Below, piece after piece: positions 38,946 through 48,455 of a DNA stretch of 64,000 nucleotides (position 1 is its first letter; every line of letters begins with the position of its first letter). The position numbers were made by a program, and so were the translations under genes. The stretch is from contig JAYNHP010000004.1 in assembly GCA_038108155.1 (NCBI GenBank), forward strand, positions 11,380 through 75,379. Reading direction: 5' to 3'. Source of the DNA: MED-G20 sp038108155 (lineage in GTDB: Bacteria; Bacteroidota; Bacteroidia; Flavobacteriales_D; Parvicellaceae). Below the pieces are notes generated by a model. That model was not told the DNA's origin. It worked only from the letters and a program-made list of their open reading frames with translations, and ran no database searches.

Positions 38946-39713
38946 GTGTTTATAGACACCCATACACATATCTATCTTTCAGATTTTAATGAAGATCGAA
39001 AAGAAATTATTTCAGAATGTATAAATAGCAGAGTGAATAAACTTCTTCTTCCAAATATTGACAAAAGTTCAATAAAAGATGTAATTAAAATGTGTGAAGT
39101 CTATGAGAATATTTGTTACCCAATGGTTGGATTACATCCTTGCTATGTCAAAGATTCTTATGAAGATGATTTGACTTATTTGAAACCTTTTATTAGATCC
39201 TTAAATACAATAGCTATAGGGGAAATTGGAATTGATTTATATTGGGACAAAACAAATTTAGAAATTCAAAGAAAAGCTTTTATTACCCAAATAAATTGGG
39301 CCAAAGAATTTAAACTTCCTATTGTTATTCACGCAAGGGACTCTTACAATGAAATATTTAACGTTTTAGACCAATTAAATGATGAAAATTTAAAAGGGGT
39401 TTTTCACTGTTTTTCCAGTTCTTTGAAAGATGCAGACCGAATATTAAATTATGGTGGATTCAAGTTAGGAATTGGAGGAGTAGTTACTTTTAAAAATAGT
39501 GGTCTTGAAAAGGTGGTAAAAAATATTGATATTAAAAATATTGTTTTGGAAACAGATTCGCCATATTTAACCCCTGCTCCTTTTCGAGGGACTAGAAATA
39601 AAAGTAGTTACATTCCTATTATTGCAAATAAACTTTCGGATATTTACGAAATTAGCAGTGAAGAAATTGGAAATATCACTTCAAAAAATGCAAAAGAAAT
39701 TTTTAATATTTAA
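38946..39713 (+). CDS. tatD: TatD-family metal-dependent hydrolase/DNase
   Basis: A 255-residue TIM-barrel hydrolase starting at GTG. Metal ligands are visible in MFIDTHTHIYLSDF (H6, H8), GEIGIDLYWDK, PIVIHARDSYNE, GVFHCFSSSLKDA and LETDSPYLTPAPFRG. The family shows 3'-5' DNase activity and has been linked to oxidative damage repair. Its last 26 bases overlap the start of the next gene in a different frame, so the two are coupled. Confidence 0.93.
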   Translation: MFIDTHTHIYLSDFNEDRKEIISECINSRVNKLLLPNIDKSSIKDVIKMCEVYENICYPMVGLHPCYVKDSYEDDLTYLKPFIRSLNTIAIGEIGIDLYWDKTNLEIQRKAFITQINWAKEFKLPIVIHARDSYNEIFNVLDQLNDENLKGVFHCFSSSLKDADRILNYGGFKLGIGGVVTFKNSGLEKVVKNIDIKNIVLETDSPYLTPAPFRGTRNKSSYIPIIANKLSDIYEISSEEIGNITSKNAKEIFNI

Positions 39714-40902
39714 AATAACTTTTCTATTATTATTTTTTCCCTTTTGGGCATTTTCATTTAATTTAAATATATCTGAAAATATTGAAAGCACTGAAATTAG
39801 TGTTCTCACATGTGATCCAGGTAATGAAATATATTCGCTTTTTGGACATAGTGCATTAAGAATAAAAAATCCTGTAAATGGCCAAGATTTAGTTGTGAAT
39901 TGGGGCTTATTTGAATTTTCAGAGAGTCAATTTCAATTTGGATATGATTTTGCAAAAGGTAGATTGAAATATTATATGGGTATTCAATTAATGTCTAATT
40001 TCATAACAGAGTATCGCCGCTCTAAAAGAGGAATAAGAGAGCAAGTTTTAAATTTAAGTAACCAAGAGAAATATCAAATAATTCAACTTCTTGAAGAGAA
40101 TTACAAACCCGAAAACAGGAAATATAAGTATGAATTTTTTTATGACAACTGCTCATCAAGATTGAGAGACGTTATAAAAAAAGTTTTTGGAGAAAATATA
40201 AATTTTTACCAATCTCCCAAATCTAATAAATTCACTTTTAGAGAAACTATTCATATGTATTTGGAATCTTTTCCTTGGTTAAAGTTGGGAATTGACCTTG
40301 TTTTAGGGAAAAAGATAGATAAATTGGTAAGCAATGAAAATCTTATGTTTCTTCCACTTAATGTCGAAGAGATATTTGACAAAAGCTTGGTTCAAAATAA
40401 TGAATCTATTAAAAACCTTGTTAAATCAAAAAATACTCTTATTGAGTCTTTCGAAAATAAAAATAAACTTAATAATATTGGATTTTATAGTTGGATTTTA
40501 CTTGCAATAACTTTATTACTAATTGTCTTTAAGTTAGATAAGGCACTTGGGGTTTGGAGCTCTTTAAACTTATTTATAATTGGATTATTAGGAATTGTTT
40601 TAGTTTTCATGTGGATAGGAACTGACCACAATGCAACCAAAATGAATTTTAATTTACTTTGGGCGTCTCCTTTTCACTTTATTTTAATTTTCTGTTTAAT
40701 TAAAGAAAGCTGGAATAATTTCACTTATTGGTATTTAATATTATCGTTGATTTTGATTTTTACAACTATTTTGTTTTGGTTTACTTTGACCCAAGAATTT
40801 AACTCTTTTGTAAAACCTATTATACTCGAACTTGTAATTATCTATTACTATTATTTTAAAAAATGTGGATTTCAAATTAATCTTGGTAAAACAAACGGTT
40901 GA
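39688..40902 (+). CDS. DUF4105/Lnb-family protein, candidate lipoprotein N-acyltransferase
   Basis: I chose the ATG at 39688, which gives a signal peptide (KFLIFKITFLLLFFPFWAFS) and 404 residues; a longer frame from 39622 would sit wholly inside tatD. The periplasmic domain has VLTCDPGNEIYSLFGHSALR and YEFFYDNCSSRLRDVIKK, the Cys/His-bearing motifs of the DUF4105 family. The C-terminal half has about five membrane helices with WIGTDHNATKMNFNLLWASP. This family includes Lnb, the enzyme that N-acylates lipoproteins in Bacteroides and stands in for Lnt. The family also contains proteins of other roles, so the activity here is inferred. Confidence 0.8.
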   Translation: MQKKFLIFKITFLLLFFPFWAFSFNLNISENIESTEISVLTCDPGNEIYSLFGHSALRIKNPVNGQDLVVNWGLFEFSESQFQFGYDFAKGRLKYYMGIQLMSNFITEYRRSKRGIREQVLNLSNQEKYQIIQLLEENYKPENRKYKYEFFYDNCSSRLRDVIKKVFGENINFYQSPKSNKFTFRETIHMYLESFPWLKLGIDLVLGKKIDKLVSNENLMFLPLNVEEIFDKSLVQNNESIKNLVKSKNTLIESFENKNKLNNIGFYSWILLAITLLLIVFKLDKALGVWSSLNLFIIGLLGIVLVFMWIGTDHNATKMNFNLLWASPFHFILIFCLIKESWNNFTYWYLILSLILIFTTILFWFTLTQEFNSFVKPIILELVIIYYYYFKKCGFQINLGKTNG

Positions 40903-40940
40903 TTTTAACCATTATGTTTAAATTAGTATTCAAATAATTT

Positions 40941-42341
40941 ATGATGGAAAAATACGATGTTGTTGTTGTAGGTTCAGGCCCGGGAGGATATGTCTCTGCA
41001 ATAAGGTCTGCTCAACTAGGATTAAAAACTGCTATTGTTGAAAAATACAACACACTTGGAGGAACTTGTTTAAATGTTGGCTGTATTCCTTCAAAAGCTC
41101 TTTTAGATTCTAGCGAGCATTTTAAAACAGCACTTCATGATTTTGACAAGCATGGAATTGATATAAATACTCCTAAAGTTAATCTTCCTAAAATGATGAC
41201 AAGAAAAGAGGAAGTAATAAGCCAAACTTGTGATGGAGTTCAATATCTAATGGATAAAAATAAAATTAGAGTTTACCATGGAATGGGTTCATTTGTGGAT
41301 AAAAATACTATTTCTATAAATGGAGAAAAAAATGATAAAATATTTGGGGAAAATATAATAATTGCAACTGGTTCAAAACCAAACTTTTTTCCAGGAATGG
41401 AGCCTGATAAAGAAAGAATTATTACCTCTACAGAAGCACTTTCATTAAAAGAAGTTCCCAAACATCTTATTGTAATTGGAGGTGGTGTTATTGGACTTGA
41501 ACTAGGTTCTGTTTATGGAAGATTAGGTTCTCAAGTTACAGTTGTTGAATTCCAAGACGGGTTACTGCCAACTATGGATAAAACACTTGGAAAAGAACTT
41601 ATGAAAATTCTAAAAAAAGAAGGATTTAAGTTTTTATTTAACCACGCTGTTCAAAAAGTGAATTCTAACAAAGGTGGTGTACAGCTAGATGTGAAAAATA
41701 AAAAAGGAGAAATTATTTCTGTTGAGGGAGATTATTGTTTAGTTGCAGTTGGAAGAAAAGCATATACTGAAAAATTAGGACTGGATAAAATTGGCGTAGA
41801 AACTGATAAGGCTGGAAGAGTGATCACTAACGATCATCTAAAAACCTCTGTAAAAAATATTTATGCAATTGGAGATGTAGTCAAAGGAGCTATGCTTGCA
41901 CACAAAGCTGAGGAAGAGGGTGTTTTTGTGGCCGAACATATTGCAAATCAAAAACCACATATTGACTATAATTTAATTCCAGGCGTAGTTTATACGTGGC
42001 CTGAAGTTGCATCAGTAGGAAAAACAGAACAAGAATTAAAAGAATCTAACGTAGATTTTAAAGTTGGTCAGTTTCCAATTAGAGCACTTGGAAGAGCAAG
42101 AGCATCTATGGATATTCAAGGTTTAATAAAAATAATTTCTGATGCTACAACTGATGAAGTTCTAGGTGTTCATATGATAGCTCCTAGAGCTGCAGACTTA
42201 ATTATGGAAGCAGTAGTGGCAATGGAATATCGAGCAAGTGCAGAAGACATAGCTCGAATTTGTCATCCTCATCCTACCTACAGCGAAGCAGTAAAAGAAG
42301 CCGCATTAGCAGCAACAGAAAGTAGACCATTACACATCTAA
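40941..42341 (+). CDS. lpdA: Dihydrolipoyl dehydrogenase (E3)
   Basis: A 466-residue FAD disulphide oxidoreductase that reoxidises dihydrolipoamide in the pyruvate and 2-oxoglutarate dehydrogenase complexes and the glycine cleavage system. It has FAD motif VVVVGSGPGGYVSAIRSAQL, the redox pair C43/C48 in GGTCLNVGCIPSK, NAD motif VIGGGVIGLELGSVYGRLGS, and the catalytic His segment CHPHPTYSEAVKEA. It may serve gcvP elsewhere in this window. hemH starts two bases after its stop. Confidence 0.97.
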   Translation: MMEKYDVVVVGSGPGGYVSAIRSAQLGLKTAIVEKYNTLGGTCLNVGCIPSKALLDSSEHFKTALHDFDKHGIDINTPKVNLPKMMTRKEEVISQTCDGVQYLMDKNKIRVYHGMGSFVDKNTISINGEKNDKIFGENIIIATGSKPNFFPGMEPDKERIITSTEALSLKEVPKHLIVIGGGVIGLELGSVYGRLGSQVTVVEFQDGLLPTMDKTLGKELMKILKKEGFKFLFNHAVQKVNSNKGGVQLDVKNKKGEIISVEGDYCLVAVGRKAYTEKLGLDKIGVETDKAGRVITNDHLKTSVKNIYAIGDVVKGAMLAHKAEEEGVFVAEHIANQKPHIDYNLIPGVVYTWPEVASVGKTEQELKESNVDFKVGQFPIRALGRARASMDIQGLIKIISDATTDEVLGVHMIAPRAADLIMEAVVAMEYRASAEDIARICHPHPTYSEAVKEAALAATESRPLHI

Positions 42342-42342
42342 T

Positions 42343-43371
42343 ATGACAAAAAATAAAATTGGAGTCTTAATTCTTAACTTAGGAACACCTGACAGTCCTT
42401 CGGTTAAAGATGTAAGAGTTTATCTTAGAGAATTCCTAAATGATCCTAGAGTAATTGATATTGGAAGAATTGCTCAACTGTTATTGGTTAACTTAATTAT
42501 AGTTCCCTTTAGAGCTCCAAAATCTGCCAAGGAATATAAAAAATTATTTAAAATCGGTGGTGGTAAATCACCATTATTAACCTATGGAAAAAATCTCACT
42601 AGCAAATTAAAAAAACTTGCCTCGAATGATTTTGATGTTGAACTTGCCATGAGGTATGGTTCACCTAGTATGGAAAATGTATTGGGGAAAATGAGAACCG
42701 AAAATTATGACAAAATTTATATTTTCCCTTTATATCCTCAATATGCATCTGCATCATCTGGATCTACCATAGAAAAAGCGTTTAAAATCATTAATAAATG
42801 GTGGGTAATTCCTGAAGTTTCTGTGATTGGTCAATTTTACGATAATCCCAACTATATTAATTGTATTGTAAATCGAGCTAAAGAATTTAATATTCCAAAA
42901 TACGATCACATAATGTTTTCTTATCATGGTATTCCCGAGAGACATGTAGATAAAGTATATTTAGACGGTAAACCTTGTGCAGATCATTCTTGCGAAGATG
43001 AAATAAACTCTTTAAATGCAAATTGCTACAAAGCTACATGTTATGCAACAACTAGATTACTTGTAAAAGCACTTAAATTAAAAGAAGGTTCATATTCTAC
43101 ATGTTTTCAGTCTAGATTAGGAAGAGACCCATGGCTCCAGCCTTATACAGACCATACAATTGAAAAACTTGGAAAAGAAGGTAAAAAAAGAGTTTTGGTC
43201 TTTTCACCAGCATTTGTGGCAGATTGTTTGGAAACTACTATAGAAATTGGTGAAGAATACCTCGAGCTTTTCCAAGAACATGGTGGTGAGGAAATCCAAC
43301 TGGTTCCTTCTCTTAATGATAACGATGATTGGGCAGAAGGGCTTCATAAAATTATTAAGGATAAATTATAG
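42343..43371 (+). CDS. hemH: Ferrochelatase
   Basis: A 342-residue enzyme that inserts iron into protoporphyrin IX. GVLILNLGTPDSPSVKDVRV opens the protein, GGKSPLLTYGK follows, and H195 in MFSYHGIPERH is the metal-site His. A Cys-rich segment (CADHSCEDEINSLNANCYKA) appears between the two halves, as in relatives from this phylum; it is not the C-terminal iron-sulphur site of mammalian enzymes. FSPAFVADCLETTIEIGEEY closes the active site. It completes haem synthesis after the hemL and hemY steps. Confidence 0.96.
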   Translation: MTKNKIGVLILNLGTPDSPSVKDVRVYLREFLNDPRVIDIGRIAQLLLVNLIIVPFRAPKSAKEYKKLFKIGGGKSPLLTYGKNLTSKLKKLASNDFDVELAMRYGSPSMENVLGKMRTENYDKIYIFPLYPQYASASSGSTIEKAFKIINKWWVIPEVSVIGQFYDNPNYINCIVNRAKEFNIPKYDHIMFSYHGIPERHVDKVYLDGKPCADHSCEDEINSLNANCYKATCYATTRLLVKALKLKEGSYSTCFQSRLGRDPWLQPYTDHTIEKLGKEGKKRVLVFSPAFVADCLETTIEIGEEYLELFQEHGGEEIQLVPSLNDNDDWAEGLHKIIKDKL

Positions 43372-43400
43372 TGAATTTATCCTATCTTAAAATTTAACTT

Positions 43401-44504
43401 TTGGAGGTTTTTTTCAATAAAACACTTTATAAGGGGACCAAAACGTCATGGAGCTCAACAATTAAAAATCCAAAATTATTTGATGAATTAGATGGTTTCA
43501 TAAGTAATAATGAAAATGAGTATATAATCTGCTTTTTTTCTTACGATTTAAAAAACCATATCGAAAACTTGTCTTCTAATAACAAAGATGATATTAAATT
43601 TCCAGATATCTACTGTTTTGTTCCAGAAGAGGTCTACCATAATTATTCATTTGAAAAAGAAAAAAAAATAAATCTAGAAATAGAATTCCAATCTGATATT
43701 TCAAAAGAAGAATACTTAAAGAAAATTTTAAAGATTAAAGATCATATTCAGAAAGGTGATTTTTACGAAGCCAACTATTGTTATCAATGGATTTCAAAAG
43801 TTGACTATTTAAATTCCAAATTAATTTTTGAAAATTTAATGGATTTGACCAACCCTCCTTATGGTTTTTATGCAGATTTAGAGAAACATCATATTATTTC
43901 TGCTAGTCCAGAACTATTCATTAAGAAAAGAGGAAATAAACTATATTCAAGCCCAATTAAGGGGACTCAAAAAAGAGATTTAGACCCAGTAAAAGACCAG
44001 CTTTTAAAAGAACAATTAAAAGACAGCTTAAAAGATCAAGCAGAAAATAATATGATTGTTGATCTAGTAAGAAATGATTTAAGTAAAATAGCTCTTAAAA
44101 GCACTGTTAAAATGGAAGAGCTAAGAGAGATTTATACTTTTAAAAATATCCATCAAATGATATCCACTATTTCCTGCGATATTTCTGATAATGAAAAGAT
44201 TTCAAATATTTTAAAAGCTACTTTTCCAATGGGTTCTATGACTGGAGCTCCAAAGATTAAAGTTATGCAAATGATGGAGGATTATGAAATTTCAAAAAGA
44301 GGATTGTATTCTGGTTCTTTTGGAATTATTTACCCCAACAAAGATTTTGACTTTAACGTAATAATTCGAACACTTATTTACAATAAAGCAAATCATTTAT
44401 TATCTTTTCATGTAGGAGGTGCAATTACTATAGATAGCGACCCCAACTTAGAATATGAGGAAACCTTAATAAAAGCGGAGGCACTATTTAAAGCATGTCA
44501 ATAA
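43401..44504 (+). CDS. pabB: Aminodeoxychorismate synthase component I-like (chorismate-binding)
   Basis: A 367-residue chorismate-binding enzyme. The start is TTG at 43401, 29 bases after hemH. Motifs: SASPELFIKKRGNKLYSSPI leading into KGTQKR, NNMIVDLVRNDLSKIA, FPMGSMTGAPKIKVMQMMED, and SFHVGGAITIDSDPNLEYEE. The short N-terminus fits PabB rather than full-length TrpE. It should aminate chorismate on the way to 4-aminobenzoate and folate, taking ammonia from a PabA partner not found here. Isochorismate or anthranilate synthase relatives are less likely. Confidence 0.86.
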   Translation: MEVFFNKTLYKGTKTSWSSTIKNPKLFDELDGFISNNENEYIICFFSYDLKNHIENLSSNNKDDIKFPDIYCFVPEEVYHNYSFEKEKKINLEIEFQSDISKEEYLKKILKIKDHIQKGDFYEANYCYQWISKVDYLNSKLIFENLMDLTNPPYGFYADLEKHHIISASPELFIKKRGNKLYSSPIKGTQKRDLDPVKDQLLKEQLKDSLKDQAENNMIVDLVRNDLSKIALKSTVKMEELREIYTFKNIHQMISTISCDISDNEKISNILKATFPMGSMTGAPKIKVMQMMEDYEISKRGLYSGSFGIIYPNKDFDFNVIIRTLIYNKANHLLSFHVGGAITIDSDPNLEYEETLIKAEALFKACQ

Positions 44505-45805
44505 CTAGTAGAATTAATAAAGACTTTTTAGCTTTTTTCAAGCAACAGCAAATAAAAATAAATAGTAAGTTTTTAGTTGGTGTTTCTGGTGGAAGTGATT
44601 CAATGGCACTTTTAGATATTGGGTTAAAAGCTGGCTTAAATATTTCAGTAGCTCATGTTAATTACCAACTAAGAAATGAAGAAAGTGAAAAGGAAAGTAT
44701 TATTGTCAAACAATATTGTTTGGAAAATAAATTGAATTTCTATTACAAAGAAGCAAAAATTAATCTACTTAAAAATATTCAAAACGAAGCTAGAGAAGTT
44801 AGATACCAATTTTTCAATGATTTGGCAGAAGAAAATAAAATAGATTATATACTAACTGCTCACCACCAAAATGACAATCATGAAACTTTTCTTTTCAACG
44901 CTATAAAAGGAAATGGAATAGGTAGTTTAAAAGGTATTCCAGATCGAAATGGAATAATTTTAAGACCATTATTACAATTCACTAAGACTCAACTTTTAAT
45001 GTATGTTCAAGAAAATAAAATTAAATATGAAACAGACAGCAGTAATTTAACTTCTAAGTACGATAGAAACTTTATAAGGAATGAAGTATTTCAAAGACTT
45101 AGAAACAAATTTCCAAAATTTGAACAAGGATTGACAAATTCTATAAATTTCCTACGAGAAGATTATTTATTACTAAATCAATTAGTAGATGAAATTATTC
45201 AACCACTTTTAGAAGAAAAAAAAGACCATACTCTTATTTATTTCAACAACAATATTCCAATACTAGCATGGTACCATTTCTTTAAAAAATTTGGATTCAA
45301 TTATTCACAAATTAATAATTGGTTGGAAATCGATTCTCAAACTGGGAAGTATATTGAAAGTTCTACTCACCGCATATCGAAAGACAGAAATAATTGGACA
45401 TTATCAATTAAAACAAATCAGAAAAGAAATGACAAAATATTTTACTTTGATAAAAATGAAGCAGTTGGAGTCCCTATTAAGCTTACTGGCCATCTTTGCG
45501 AAACTCTTTCCTTAGAAAAATCCAATAATAAGGTTGAGTATTTCAATTATTCTAAGTTAACTTTTCCTTTAAAATTACGAAAATGGAAGAGTGGAGATAA
45601 AATTCAACCTCTTGGGATGAAGGGAAATAAAAAAATAAGCGATATTTTGATAGACTCTAAGATTTCTACTTTAGAAAAAGAAAATATTTTTGTTTTAGAA
45701 TCTAAGAATGACATTATTTGGATTATCGGTGTTTTAATAAATGATAGATATAAGGTTGACAATAATTGTAGTCTTTTTTACAAAATTGTTTATCAAGAAA
45801 ATTAA
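44495..45805 (+). CDS. tilS: tRNA(Ile)-lysidine synthase
   Basis: A 436-residue ATP-dependent enzyme that converts C34 of tRNA-Ile(CAU) to lysidine so that AUA is read as Ile, important in this AT-rich genome, where AUA is frequent. The PP-loop is SGGSDS (residues 31-36), followed by AHVNYQLRNEESEKE and LTAHHQNDNHETFLFNAIKG. The C-terminal domain (KLRKWKSGDKIQPLGMKGNK) is the TilS tRNA-recognition module. It overlaps pabB by ten bases. Confidence 0.95.
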   Translation: MSITSRINKDFLAFFKQQQIKINSKFLVGVSGGSDSMALLDIGLKAGLNISVAHVNYQLRNEESEKESIIVKQYCLENKLNFYYKEAKINLLKNIQNEAREVRYQFFNDLAEENKIDYILTAHHQNDNHETFLFNAIKGNGIGSLKGIPDRNGIILRPLLQFTKTQLLMYVQENKIKYETDSSNLTSKYDRNFIRNEVFQRLRNKFPKFEQGLTNSINFLREDYLLLNQLVDEIIQPLLEEKKDHTLIYFNNNIPILAWYHFFKKFGFNYSQINNWLEIDSQTGKYIESSTHRISKDRNNWTLSIKTNQKRNDKIFYFDKNEAVGVPIKLTGHLCETLSLEKSNNKVEYFNYSKLTFPLKLRKWKSGDKIQPLGMKGNKKISDILIDSKISTLEKENIFVLESKNDIIWIIGVLINDRYKVDNNCSLFYKIVYQEN

Positions 45806-45877
45806 ATTTACAGTTATGAATACAACCTTTTTATCCTAGTTAACGTAAGAAAGAAAAATATATAATTCGACTATTTC

Positions 45878-45907
45878 TTGATTACCTAGAATATCGTTGT
45901 AAATTTG
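45878..45907 (+). promoter_or_regulatory. Bacteroidota-type promoter for dsbD
   Basis: TTG (45878-45880), a 19-base spacer, then TAAATTTG (45900-45907, matching TAnnTTTG). The ATG of dsbD is 13 bases further on, so the leader would be very short. It lies in the 115-base space after tilS. Confidence 0.45.
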
Positions 45908-45920
45908 CCAAAAATTTTGA

Positions 45921-48014
45921 ATGAATTTTAAAAATTTAAACTTCTTATTTTTTTATTGTTTTACCCTAATTACTAGCGGTACATTATTTTCTCAGGAAAT
46001 GGAATTCCCTGAAGATAAAGTCAAGTACACAATAAATATTGTTCAAGAAGAATGTGTAGTTACTATTTTAGCTGATATAGATATTGAAGAAGGGTGGCAC
46101 ATTAATGCAGCAAATCTTCCTTTGGAAAGCTTCTCAATTCCTACTGACTTGTACTTAGACACATCTTCGATGTTTATTAGCGAAGATACTATTTACGAAC
46201 CTGTTTTTGAACATGTATACGACGATGTAGCAAAAGAAGATCTTTACCTGCATGAAGGTAAAATTACTATTTCCAAAAAAGTATTTGTTAAATCCGAAAA
46301 AGATTTTGTTTTAAAAGGGTTTTTTACTTTTCAGACATGCGATGACAACCACTGTTTGCCACCATTTGACGGGCCATTTGAACTTAAAATTAAGGGTTGT
46401 AACGTAGAATCTTCAAATGAAATAGATTTTAATTCTAACGAAGTTGCTCAAGAGAAAGAAGAAGCTATTTTAGGCGACATAGAGAAAGAAGATGAAAAAA
46501 TAGAAAACGAACCAATAGTTAATCAAGGAAGTTCTGAACTAGAAGAAATTTCAAATAGAAAGAATAAATCAAATTCAAAATCCATTTCCTTAATTTTTAT
46601 AATTTCTTTTCTTAGTGGTTTTGCAGCTCTTATAACACCCTGTGTATTTCCAATGGTTCCTATGACTGTTAGCTTCTTTACCAAACAATCCCAAGACAAA
46701 GCATCAGGGGTTAGAAATGCAATACTTTATGGGATAAGCATCATAATTATTTATGTCTTGCTAGGCACTATTATAACTGCTTTATTTGGTGCAAGTTTTC
46801 TAAATTCCCTTTCTACAAATATTTACTTTAATTTATTCTTCTTTGTTCTACTAATTGTATTTGCAGTTTCATTTTTAGGAGCATTTGATATCAATCTTCC
46901 AAATACTTGGGTTACTAAAGCAGATTCTGCCTCAAATAAAGGTGGATTTTTAGGTATTTTCTTTATGGCATTTACTCTTGCTCTTGTTTCATTTTCTTGT
47001 ACTGGCCCTATAGTTGGAACACTGCTTGTAGAATCTGCTACAGTAGGAGGAATAGGTCCTTTTGTAGGAATGTTTGGTTTTTCTCTTGCTCTTGCACTAC
47101 CCTTTGGCTTGTTTGCTGCATTCCCGGGTTGGTTAAATTCCTTACCAAAGTCGGGAGGATGGTTAAATACCGTAAAAGTATTTTTAGGATTTTTAGAATT
47201 GGCATTAGCATTTAAATTTCTATCTAATGCAGATTTAGTGATGCAAGGCCATTTTTTGGAAAGAGAATTATTCATAGCAATATGGATTGGAATATTTTTT
47301 GTCCTTGCTCTGTATTTATTTGGGTTTATCAAACTTCCAAACGATGGAGATATCAAACACCTTTCTGTTTCTAGATCGTTATTAGCAACAACTGTTTTAA
47401 TTTTTGTTATGTATTTAATCCCAGGTCTTTGGGGAGCTCCTTTAAAATTAATTAGCGGTTTCCCTCCTCCAATGAGCTACAGTGAGTCCCCTAGTGGAAT
47501 CGGAATTTATTCAAACAATAAGCAAACAAATAATACTACAGAAAATACCCATTCTGGTCCTCAAGGGCTACAGGTTTTTCATGACTTAGAAGAGGGATTA
47601 GCATATGCTAAACGTGTTAATAAACCTTCATTTTTAGATTTTACAGGGCATGCTTGTATTAACTGTAGAAAAATGGAAGAAAAAGTCTGGGGAGAAGAGG
47701 GAGTATTTAATATTTTAAGAGATAGTGTCGTAATAATTTCTCTTTATGTTGATGACAAAAGACCTCTTCCGGATGACCAGCATTCTGAAGAAGAAATAGC
47801 TCCAGGAAAAATAATTAATGTTACTACAGTAGGTGATAAATGGAGTGCTTATCAAGCTAAAAAGTATAAATCACTATCTCAGCCTTACTATAGAATGTTA
47901 GATAAAAACGGAGAAGATCTTTCCAATGGTTCTGCAGATTATCTTAACCATGGAAATAGACAAGATTTTCTTAAATGGCTAAGAACTGGGCTTGAGCAAT
48001 ACAAGAGCTCTTAA
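45921..48014 (+). CDS. dsbD: Thiol:disulfide interchange protein DsbD
   Basis: A 697-residue inner-membrane reductant carrier. After a signal peptide (MNFKNLNFLFFYCFTLITSG) comes a periplasmic N-domain with a redox-type pair in FQTCDDNHCLPPF, then an acidic linker, then about eight membrane helices with TPCVFPMVPMTVSFF and FSCTGPIVGTLL, the transmembrane Cys pair. A C-terminal thioredoxin-like domain carries GHACINCRKMEEKVW. Electrons pass from cytoplasmic thioredoxin to periplasmic partners such as cytochrome c maturation and disulphide isomerases. A second, free-standing N-domain follows directly. Confidence 0.93.
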   Translation: MNFKNLNFLFFYCFTLITSGTLFSQEMEFPEDKVKYTINIVQEECVVTILADIDIEEGWHINAANLPLESFSIPTDLYLDTSSMFISEDTIYEPVFEHVYDDVAKEDLYLHEGKITISKKVFVKSEKDFVLKGFFTFQTCDDNHCLPPFDGPFELKIKGCNVESSNEIDFNSNEVAQEKEEAILGDIEKEDEKIENEPIVNQGSSELEEISNRKNKSNSKSISLIFIISFLSGFAALITPCVFPMVPMTVSFFTKQSQDKASGVRNAILYGISIIIIYVLLGTIITALFGASFLNSLSTNIYFNLFFFVLLIVFAVSFLGAFDINLPNTWVTKADSASNKGGFLGIFFMAFTLALVSFSCTGPIVGTLLVESATVGGIGPFVGMFGFSLALALPFGLFAAFPGWLNSLPKSGGWLNTVKVFLGFLELALAFKFLSNADLVMQGHFLERELFIAIWIGIFFVLALYLFGFIKLPNDGDIKHLSVSRSLLATTVLIFVMYLIPGLWGAPLKLISGFPPPMSYSESPSGIGIYSNNKQTNNTTENTHSGPQGLQVFHDLEEGLAYAKRVNKPSFLDFTGHACINCRKMEEKVWGEEGVFNILRDSVVIISLYVDDKRPLPDDQHSEEEIAPGKIINVTTVGDKWSAYQAKKYKSLSQPYYRMLDKNGEDLSNGSADYLNHGNRQDFLKWLRTGLEQYKSS

Positions 48015-48455
48015 ATGAAATCTGTACATTTATTTATTTACCTTTTTATTTATCTTTTTTCATTTTCTCAAACTCCTGTAAAATGGAATATTAAATATTC
48101 TCCTGACAAAAATAAGATTGTATTTAATGCAGTAATTGACTCCAATTGGCACTTGTATGCACTGGATGTGCCTCATCCAGATAAAGGTCCCTTACCCACT
48201 ATTGTGGAGTTTGAAAAACAAAAAAACTATTTATTAAAAGGAAAAGTTATTCAAGAAAAACCAATTACTAGGTACGACAAAGGGTTTGGTATTGATGTAG
48301 CTTATTATGAAAACCAAACCAGTTTTTACCAAAAAATCAAACCTCTTGCAAATTCATTCGAAATTACTGGGGTTGTAAAGTATATGGCTTGTGACCACAG
48401 TCAATGTTTAGCACTCGATAAAGTATTTATTGTGAAAATCAATCATCAAGATTAG
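48015..48455 (+). CDS. Free-standing DsbD N-terminal-like domain protein
   Basis: A 146-residue exported protein whose ATG follows the dsbD stop directly. A signal peptide (VHLFIYLFIYLFSFSQ) precedes one immunoglobulin-like domain homologous to the DsbD N-domain: VIDSNWHLYALDVPHPDKGP parallels DIEEGWHINAANLP in dsbD, and YMACDHSQCLALDK parallels FQTCDDNHCLPPF. The CxxxxxC spacing is kept, so it can probably accept or donate a disulphide. It may relay electrons from DsbD to a dedicated client. Its end overlaps the convergent metH gene by 17 bases. Confidence 0.85.
   Translation: MKSVHLFIYLFIYLFSFSQTPVKWNIKYSPDKNKIVFNAVIDSNWHLYALDVPHPDKGPLPTIVEFEKQKNYLLKGKVIQEKPITRYDKGFGIDVAYYENQTSFYQKIKPLANSFEITGVVKYMACDHSQCLALDKVFIVKINHQD

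Noticed and set aside
46823..47356. A 177-codon open frame antisense to dsbD
   Set aside because: It lies wholly inside the membrane-domain coding region, has a low-complexity Lys/Asn/Pro-rich translation and no start context; it mirrors the codon use of dsbD.
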